Shown piece by piece: positions 1-7,614 of a stretch of 21,595 nucleotides of DNA (positions are counted from its first letter, which is position 1; the number at the start of each line of letters is the position of its first letter). The notes beneath the pieces are model-generated. The model had not been told where the DNA came from. It made no database searches and worked only from the letters and a program-made list of their open reading frames with translations. This stretch comes from Saccoglossus kowalevskii (taxonomy: Eukaryota; Hemichordata; Enteropneusta; Harrimaniidae). The position numbers and the translations under genes were made by a program. The stretch is taken from NCBI RefSeq assembly GCF_000003605.2, contig NW_003140811.1, positions 716,908 to 738,502 of the forward strand, in the 5' to 3' direction.

Positions 1-536
1 ATTGGTTAGATTAACGTGTACAAGATGGTAGTCCCAATACCGTGATACGAGTTATTACACTACTATATCTCTTTTATATGTGACCGCTATACGAATGAAA
101 ATGAATTTCTAAAGAAATATCGTATTTAAAAAGACAGTATACTTTGGTAAAGTGAATTCTGATCAACAAAGATAAAAAACGACATTATATTTATGTCCGT
201 CCGTGCACTGTTTTCTGTGGAGCAGGTGCCAACTAGAAATATGCTATCAATTTGTTCTCTGCCAGAACGAATTTACGAATTCGAGATTCGATCGTTAATA
301 TGTCTTTATGTTCATGTTTTCTTTTGTCTGTAAGCTATTGTTTTCTTTTAACAGCTATGATGACAAATACGTACCAAAAAATCCTCGTTCGATCTAGAAA
401 GGAGTGGCAAAGACAGGTAGGATTTTTTTCTAAAGCGTTTCGAAGATTTGCCGGCAAAATGGCTGAAACATTTTGGTTTAGCTCTAAAATGAGGCATTCA
501 AGACTTCGCATCGGACTTTACGAGGCTTTCTTTTAT
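1..536. other. Intergenic DNA, nothing recognised
   Basis: AT-rich sequence with no homology, splice structure or repeat that I can recognise. An open frame on the + strand (about 252-584) runs across the boundary into the MITE at 537. It begins at a TTG codon rather than ATG and has a composition typical of chance frames, so it is not called as a gene. Confidence 0.5.
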
Positions 537-816
537 TTAAAGGGCGGTAGTCGGCGCGCTGCGCATGTGAAACATTTGTGTTGATAAACATTGAGTTTCC
601 CGTGATCCAATGCGCTCTTCTAATTGAAATGAGAGGTACGAGGTTTGAACCGGTGACTTCTTCGATACCTTCCAATCACCTGAAAATACCTAAGTAAAGC
701 TTGGTAACGTCTCAGTTTGTACTCGTTGATCTGCGCAACAGTCAAAGTCACCATCTTTGTTTATATGAGACCCATATACCTCGCGCATGCGTGATGCGAC
801 GACTACCGCCTATTAA
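537..816. mobile_element. TTAA-flanked MITE, copy 1
   Basis: A short non-autonomous DNA transposon. The body is 541-812 (272 bp), bounded on both sides by TTAA (537-540 and 813-816), a plausible target-site duplication. The left end reads AGGGCGGTAGTCG and the right end reads CGACTACCGCCTA, so the two ends are inverted repeats that continue imperfectly for about 30 bp through GCGCATG. The same element recurs at 20082-20371, also between TTAA sites, and long blocks are shared inside (for example the stretches around 573-590, 690-712 and 754-780). It has no coding capacity. TTAA duplication is typical of piggyBac-type transposases, but piggyBac ends normally start with CCC, so the superfamily is an inference. 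A three-base TAA or TTA duplication (PIF/Harbinger) cannot be excluded. Confidence 0.8.
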
Positions 817-1274
817 ACTAGCATCTAAAAAGTACGAAATGTTAATTTTATTAATTTAAATGATCATCTACATGTGGGATGTACGTCTCGCTAGCCACGA
901 GGAATTAGATGGCGCCTCAGTACTCAGTCTGGTCCGGCCAATTGTCACTGGGTGGTTCTATTCTACGATAAACAATGACACAAATGACAGCGTGTAGAAA
1001 AATACTGAATCGGCGTGGGACCTCAGTATCTACAGCTTCCCAGCTATTTTCGACAGAGAAGCGATGAAACAGACGGAGGAAGCCAGAGTATGATCCAGTG
1101 GTTCTCGAAATGTATAGCTTTTCTCCGATTTGCATTGCCACGCTTCACCGGTACCATTCAAACTAATTCGACATGATATCAACTATTGGATTTTTGTAAC
1201 TAGAGTCGACGTCATTAAAACACTTATACCCATCAAATAAATGCGCTAAATTACGTCTGTTCATCAATCTTTAG
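817..1274. other. Intergenic or intronic DNA, nothing recognised
   Basis: No recognised feature. A minus-strand open frame of 74 codons (917-1141) has no signal, domain or splice context and is treated as chance. The last part (about 1253-1274) is a pyrimidine-rich tract ending in TTTAG and could be a splice acceptor for the exon that follows. Confidence 0.4.
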
Positions 1275-2231
1275 TGGGCTAAGATCGTAGTGGTAATGGA
1301 ACGTTCCTGTACAAAACAACACCTACAGAAGTACCAACAACTGTACTCCATTGATGCACCGAAACCCAAATCCATGGCAAAGAAGATATCGGAAAGTACA
1401 GCAACTATGACCCATAGTTCCAACAGAAACATGTACGTGAATATTACGTTTTACACACATTTAATTGAAAATCAAGATTCTCGTTCCAGTCACGTTGAGT
1501 TTTGTGCATATGTGTATCTATGTGTGCCGTTTCCATGGGAACGTGTGTTTGAGGCGTAATGGTTTTCCAACTATTTTATTTAACCGTTCCATATTTGTTC
1601 CGCAGAGGATCCATGACTTCGTTTGGTGATGCGTCAAGTTACGTTTCGACGATACACGCCGATGGGCAGGAGGAAGACGAGATGTGCCCTGCTCTCATGA
1701 TTGTCAAACCTATCACGAATGGTGTCGACATGAAGACGAACAAGAGCAAACTATTATTCAGAGGGCAAAGTGGTGATTCTGATGATGACGACGAGAGTCA
1801 GATGTCACTCAGAGATTGGAAGGTATGTATACAACCCGTTATCAATATCTCTGTCTCATGGCGTTGCTCTTCGCCGTGCGTGGAGTTTGTGACACTCACG
1901 GGGCCACGTGGCTCTTGGACAAGTTGACACATTCTAACGACCATGTATTGTCTATTATGCATAATCACAGGTCGTAAGTAGTAATGCCAGACAAAAACTC
2001 GCCATTCAGGGCACGAAGGGGTCGAAATCGAAACACAAAGCGTCAGAAAAACGGAAGAAATCCGCCAGTTTCCTAGTAGGCACCAAACCGAAGAGCAGCA
2101 TATCAGTGGAGCCGTTAATATCGAACTTGGACGGTAGTCGACCAGTAAGTCGACATTCAGACAGTCGACCTACCAGTCTTAAGTCTGACGTTGGTACTAA
2201 TACATCTGACGTATCAACTCCGAAGACGTAA
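1275..2231 (+). CDS. Unrecognised three-exon gene or gene tail
   Basis: I do not recognise this protein. Three exons join in frame with GT/AG junctions: about 1275-1432 (donor ATGTACGTGA, split codon AT/A), 1606-1822 (acceptor TTGTTCCGCAG, donor AAG then GTATGT) and 1971-2231 (acceptor ATAATCACAG), ending at TAA 2229-2231. The first exon either follows an acceptor at 1274, making this the 3' part of a longer gene, or starts at ATG 1296, which has G at -3 and +4 and an in-frame stop upstream. That start gives a protein of about 204 aa. The protein has no membrane segment. It is Ser/Thr-rich, with an acidic patch SGDSDDDDES in exon 2 (a likely casein kinase 2 type site) and a lysine-rich patch (KSKHKASEKRKK) in exon 3 that could bind nucleic acid or acidic lipid, or act in nuclear import. 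Its final 40 residues are rich in Ser, Arg and Pro. It resembles a disordered cytoplasmic tail or a small disordered regulator. The exon structure is supported by phase agreement; the function is unknown. Confidence 0.55.
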
Positions 2232-3899
2232 AGCTCAATAGCAATAAGATTTGCACTTATTTAAAAAAAAAGGGAATTGTTGAAAAACTTCATAACATAT
2301 ATTTATCCCATAAATGCTAGACCATTAAGTGTACCGTCTTTTTTACTTTAAATATTATAAGAAAATGCCATCACGTGACATGAAAATATAATTAATATTT
2401 AATTCATTTACAAATGCTATCTAGGACGTTGGTGGCGCAATGTATATATTTTGTTTATATTAGATATGTTTATAATGTGTACATATGTATACTAGATTTG
2501 CGTGTAACAATTATGTATATAATATATAAATAATTTAAATTTGATTATCATTAATGGGCGAATAGTTATTAATCCGAACTATATGATTGAACGACATAGC
2601 ATGACACGTGACTTTGATTAGAGTGCATACATTTACGACAAGCCTTACGACATGTTTCTCTACGGCAACATCTTGTACTGTCCCTTTTACTGCCGTTTTG
2701 TTATGATGATTGTGACTTGCAACGTTTCCATCCAGCACTACCCAGTCTACTCATGGCAGCATCACAAAGTTTATCCCAGCAGATTCACTGTTAATGTATT
2801 AGTCTGCCATTTCAAAGCCGATCAGTTTTTAGTAATATATCATTTAACAATTGAAGCTAGGTTATTTATTAAACACGTTTGGGATTCAAATATAACATTG
2901 ATTTGAAAATAAAGGTAGCTTATTTTACTGAATTTTCGCCAGAATATTTCCAAATGAAGCGTAAGTACTACTTACCTTATCATACCATAAACATGAGAAT
3001 CGTTTGTGATTTAACAGTACTGTTATATAATTTTTTATCATAAAAATTGAATTATCGCTGTATTATACCTACTAATCCATGACAGTTGCATTCCATGCGA
3101 TAGAACTTACCAAGAACAGAAAACAACACATTTATTTTTAAGTCTCGTCATTAGTTACCCAAGAAGTGTATTTAAGAAACAGTTACACGCAGCAAACCGT
3201 AATACAGTTTATTTCGACAACTTTGAAAAGAAGTACAAGGAAAAGTAAACTTACGCATGTGTTCACTTCAAAGGTAAGCACACTGCCGCTACTTTACAGA
3301 CCACAGTAGAAGTAGTAACCCTGCTCAGACAGAAGAACATGTGAACAGTATGCCTCCGCAGATCGTTACTCACGTTTGCAATTGAATAAATGGTTATTTC
3401 ACCCGACCTCGTGTATTTTTTTTTGAGTTTGAGTTACCAGTGAATGCTTCTTAAAGACGTGTAAACAAAGTAAAATACCTATCACTTTCGATTATGCCCC
3501 GAAAATACCTATAATTTTTGTTTTATTTTTGAAATTTTTTATTGGAGAAACATTATGAAAGATACATTTCAGATGTTAGGTAATATGGAAATCGTTAAAT
3601 GTTAATACATTACAGCTCTATTTGTCAAAAGGTCTGGATGCTTTACATGTAACAGTATAATTGACATATTACAGTAATAAGTGTATTCAGTTCGTTTCTT
3701 AAATACTTTGGACACTTGTTTTCAAGTAATTACCCCCATTTCTTTATATGACTATTTAATTTATTCCTTCTCGAAGCAATAAAATATTCGAATTGCTAAT
3801 ATGCTGTACATATTTAATGTATCCAATGAAATCAGGATTTTGTTTCTTTGTTCGAGAAATATAAATAAAACGTTTTGCAATTAGAATAAGTTAAATTAG
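2232..3899. other. 3' flank and AT-rich intergenic DNA
   Basis: The first part is the 3' flank of the unrecognised gene. AATAAA-like motifs occur within it, including one near 2906-2911, but none can be assigned with certainty. Short open frames on both strands at 2535-2906 overlap each other and look like chance. A run of nine T at 3416-3424 could be the poly(A) tail, read on the minus strand, of the LINE that follows. If so, 3425-3899 would be that LINE's 3' untranslated region; this is a guess. Confidence 0.35.
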
Positions 3900-6450
3900 T
3901 CAAGCAAGTTTTCTGTTCATCTCCAAGTATAATTTGTGCTGCATTGAGAGTAGTATGTAAATAAAGTTTCCTTCCCCATAACATAAAAAAAAACATTCTC
4001 AACATTCCTCAATATAACTACAATTACAAAAAGATGAATTAGTATTTCAGGTTCAGAATTACAGAATGTACATTTATCTGAATCAACTCTAGGGGGCGTC
4101 CATTTACACAACATTTGTTGGTAAATATTATGTAAAATCTTAAATTTGAAATTCGCTTAGTTTGTTGTCAACTGTAAGACGGAATCTATGTCTACATTCA
4201 GCAAGTTGACAACAACAATTTCTGATCTGGGAGTAATACAATTATAATCCACAATAGATTTGAACATATTTCTTGTATTACAATCATGAATATTAATGTT
4301 AGTGGTACTAATGTTGAAATGTACAACTTATTCTTCTGGAATGGTTGTATTTTGTTTCACCTCAACTAGTAGTACATGTATTAGACCAAACCATTGTAAA
4401 ACATATCTACTTGAAGCAATTTCTTCTCTTTGTAATAGACGACCAGTTTCATGAAACAGTTGTCCAACAAATATTATGCTGTGATTAAACAATTCATGTA
4501 AGAATAAAGATCTACCCCTATAAGAATATTTCTATTATTCCATATGACGGGGTTAAGAGTAACAATGTTGCTATTTTCTATGAATGGATAAGACTTAAAG
4601 TATGACCATGTTGATAACATGCTTTTAAAGAAACCTGATACATTTATGTCAAGCAAAACAAAATTCACGCCACTATGTTTTCAGTATTATGTCAAAATTT
4701 ATTTTCTATGCCTGATGGGGGTTTTCATTTCAGTAACGCCTTATCAAATGTATCCTCTGTGCTCTATAGATTGTAAAAATATCTGGCATAGTAAGTCATC
4801 CCTTTTCCATTTTACCATAGTTTTTCGGGCTATTTTATTAGGACCTTTCCAAAGAAAATTGTACAAGAGTTTATTATTATTTTTCAATAATTTTACAGGA
4901 ATATTGGCATTACTATTTATATATTGAATTCTCGATATTCCCATTGATTTAATAATTTGAATTTTTCTAAGTAAAGTGAGATTTCTACTTTCCCAAAAAC
5001 TGAGAGATTTCTCAAGACACTCAAGTGGGTTTGCAAAATTTAAATTCGCAGCAGTTCCATGATCATGGGACATGTATATGCTAACTATTTTAATTGGTTT
5101 GTTTGGCCAGGTAACATTTAGCGGAGTTAAATTGCTGTTTTCATGTTTCCCAACCACATGGCTTCACATTTAGTATGATTTACCTTCAGACCAGAGTCAT
5201 TATTGATTTTTGTTAATAAATCAAATAAATGTTCAGCTGACTGTATATCATTCATAAAACAAGTGAGATCACCTGAAAATGAGGCATTCTTAATTTCAGT
5301 TACATCAACTTTTATACCAGCCATGTTGGATTCTGATCGCAGTGATATTAATAAGGTTTCAAGCACTAAAACAAATAACATAGGTGATATACAATCAACT
5401 TGCCTAACACCCCTAGAAATTACCTGAATATACCCCTTCATTCATTACACAACTACTTATGTATTTGTATAATGTTCTGATCAAAGTGTCACCAAAATTA
5501 AATGCTTTTAATGTTCAAATAAATAGATAATCCCATTCTACACAATCAAAGGCGTTTTCAAAATCGATAGTTAATAATAAACCTGGTAGATGCATCTCGT
5601 TGGTATAATTCATAATACCTTCTATTAATCTTACACCCCTAATGTGTCTATTTTTAACAAACGCTGACCGTGTGGATCAACGACGGAAGAAGATTTTTTT
5701 GGCCAGACATTGAACCAACGTGGTGAGTTACGGTTCAACCCCACAACAAAATGAAGCTGTTGTGGTGGCTACCTGCCAGCAGTGGCGTGAAAAGCTAAGA
5801 TGACGATGATGATGATTTCATTCATATTTTATAGTCGGTATTTAAGAAGGAAATGGCTATCCATTTTTTTTATATGTCTTTGATCTTTTCCTCTCTTTTC
5901 AATTAACGTAATTACACTTTGTTTTTGTGAAGTTGATAATTCTTCTTCTCCAAAGGCTTTATTAAAAGATTTTACCAATTAGAGGCCAATGTTTATGAAA
6001 ATCAAATGTTGGCTCATCGTTTCCGTGAGTTTTGTTACTAGGGAATTCCTTGAGAGCAGCATGAGCTACATCCAACGTTATCAGAGCACTAAACATGTTT
6101 TGTTGTTCATCTGTCAAAGTTGGAATGTTACTGTTATTAAGAAGTAATTCATTATGGGAAATCACGCTATCCTGCGAAGAGTATAAATCTTGATTAAAGT
6201 TTTTAAATTTCTTTATTAATTTCATCTTAATTTACAATTAGTTTGTCATCTTGATTAATTATTCTATTAAGTTGAGTGCGTTTGTAATTTTTTTTCTAAC
6301 CGCAGAAAATAACGATTGCTTTTTTCACCTAATTCATACCAGTTATATGTTTGTCTAATTATTATACCTTTTGTTACATAATCAATGTCTTCCTGTAATG
6401 CTTCTTTCATTTTTTTTTATATTGTGGTATAAATTAGCTTTAAACTAAAA
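3900..6450 (-). mobile_element. Degenerate L1/Tx1-like LINE, ORF2 remnant
   Basis: A decayed non-LTR retrotransposon, read on the minus strand through several frames. Segments appear in the order expected for an L1/Tx1-clade ORF2: a pre-RT linker (YELGEKSNRYFLRLEKK, about 6380-6270); FPSNKTHGNDEPTFDF (6225-5962); GKDQRHIKKMDSH (about 5920-5840); the RT motif A region (LLTIDFENAFDCVEW, about 5585-5530); motif B SRGVRQVD and motif C within 5441-5127; the thumb region ending in NFLWKGPNKIARKTM (5157-4744); the block FFKSMLSTWSYFK (4668-4474); and a C-terminal Cys/His stretch CTFCNSEPEILIHLF (4114-3917). The catalytic YADD box is FSGD (5268-5279), and GVRQG has become GVRQV. At least one stop (about 5520) and several frameshifts show the element is dead. 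No endonuclease domain was found, so it is probably 5'-truncated. A foreign fragment lies inside it at about 5665-5818. Confidence 0.85.
5665..5818 (+). mobile_element. Inserted LINE 3'-end fragment with GAT tail
   Basis: This stretch interrupts the RT domain of the surrounding minus-strand LINE, between GKDQRHIKKMDSH and the motif A block. Read on the + strand it ends in a frame giving VVATCQQWREKLR and a stop, followed at once by an impure GATGAT repeat (about 5797-5815). A short coding tail, a stop, then a simple repeat is the pattern of the 3' end of some non-LTR elements, so I infer a small 5'-truncated LINE fragment or a SINE that borrows such a tail. About 25 residues of the host element's RT also seem to be missing at this point. 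No target-site duplication is evident. Confidence 0.35.
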
Positions 6451-7509
6451 AAAAATATCTAAATTATCAGAGTTGTAATTGTTGCTTAAAAAGTCAAGGC
6501 ACTGAGGGACAAAAGCATATTTTGATAGCGAGGAATTTTACCAAAAAAAAAAAAGACGAAATATGCGTGATGACGCATGAACTTTGAAAATAATGTAAAA
6601 GGAATAAAAATGTTTGTAGATAAAAACAGAGTCAAGAAGTTTTTACCGAGACTCATGTGTTGTTAGATTAAAATAATTGCATTAATGCAGCGTAATGATG
6701 CATACGAAATGGTAGTAGTATAGTAGAGTATAGTATGGTAGAATCGAAATTTAAAAACTTTCCTTCGGACCCATTCGATCTTCTTACCATGGTCAGATAG
6801 ATTTGATGCGGGGACCAAATTTCAGAACAGTTGGCTTCTGACGACCGGCTGAAACAAACTAATTAGACAGGCATAACGGTTGAATTGTCTACATGTTCGT
6901 TTGATCAAGCCAAGCATCCACCTTCGATACAATCGCATTATTATGGGTGGCTGGATTTAATGTGGCTGTGAGAAATGACCCCGACTTTGTGAAATGATGG
7001 CGTTGATGGCGCCATGGAACAAATCAATATGCTCGTCAACATCAGAAGCGCCGAGCAGTTCAATGTTTAAATGAGTATTGAAGTCAAAATCTGTTACACT
7101 AAAAATGATCAATTTGGCGTCCAACGCCACCAGATTGGCGTATAATTCAAGGTTATGCGATAAATTACTGTTACTTCACTGCGCATTTGATTTACTGGTG
7201 GGCGGAAAAAATGGATGTTCATATGGAACACCTGTCGCTTAGCAACGCGTTTAAGTTTTGAAGCTGATAATTTGACGAAAGTAACATTAGGCGATAAACG
7301 CACGTGATATTGACAACCTAATGGTGTTATATTAATATGTGTAGTTATGTAATTTTTATTCTGGGAATTATTACTCTAAAAGCTCATACAATTGAGCACA
7401 TAATTACGTGATCAGTACAATCTACAAGTTAATATGTTACAAAATTAAAGTCGTTGCTGGACAACCGATTTTTCCTTCCACAATCTTTAAAATTCGGGCG
7501 TTTCGTCAG
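6451..7509. other. Intergenic DNA upstream of caveolin
   Basis: No gene recognised. Visible features are a 13-base A-run (6543-6555 region), an inverted pair ATGCGT/ACGCAT at 6563-6578, and a short degenerate TAGTA-rich tract at about 6709-6741. The last few hundred bases are the likely promoter-proximal region of the caveolin gene and include a CACGTG E-box near 7301. Whether any of these motifs is used cannot be judged from the sequence. Confidence 0.4.
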
Positions 7510-7516
7510 TATATAA
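7510..7516 (+). promoter_or_regulatory. TATA box of the caveolin gene
   Basis: TATATAA lies 99 bp upstream of the caveolin start codon at 7615. Transcription would be expected to start about 25-35 bp further on, near 7540, giving a 5' leader of roughly 75 nt. The sequence around it is not otherwise rich in TATA-like strings at this exact spacing, and the match to the core promoter motif is good. The start site itself is inferred. Confidence 0.5.
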
Positions 7517-7614
7517 GACGATGTTTGTAAGCAACGTTTTAATTTTGAAGGCGGCAGCGGTATTATCCGAACGAGAATAAGTTTGTTGCAGGCATTTTGT
7601 CTTGATCAAAAATA

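Noticed and set aside
252-584. + strand open frame of 110 codons
   Set aside because: It begins at a TTG codon, ends within MITE copy 1 and has no domain, signal or splice evidence. Its hydrophobic stretch is what AT-rich chance frames tend to give.
917-1141. Minus-strand open frame of 74 codons
   Set aside because: No recognised motif and no splice or promoter context; chance frame.
2535-2906. Overlapping frames on both strands
   Set aside because: They overlap each other, neither shows a family motif, and the region is plausibly the 3' flank of the upstream gene.
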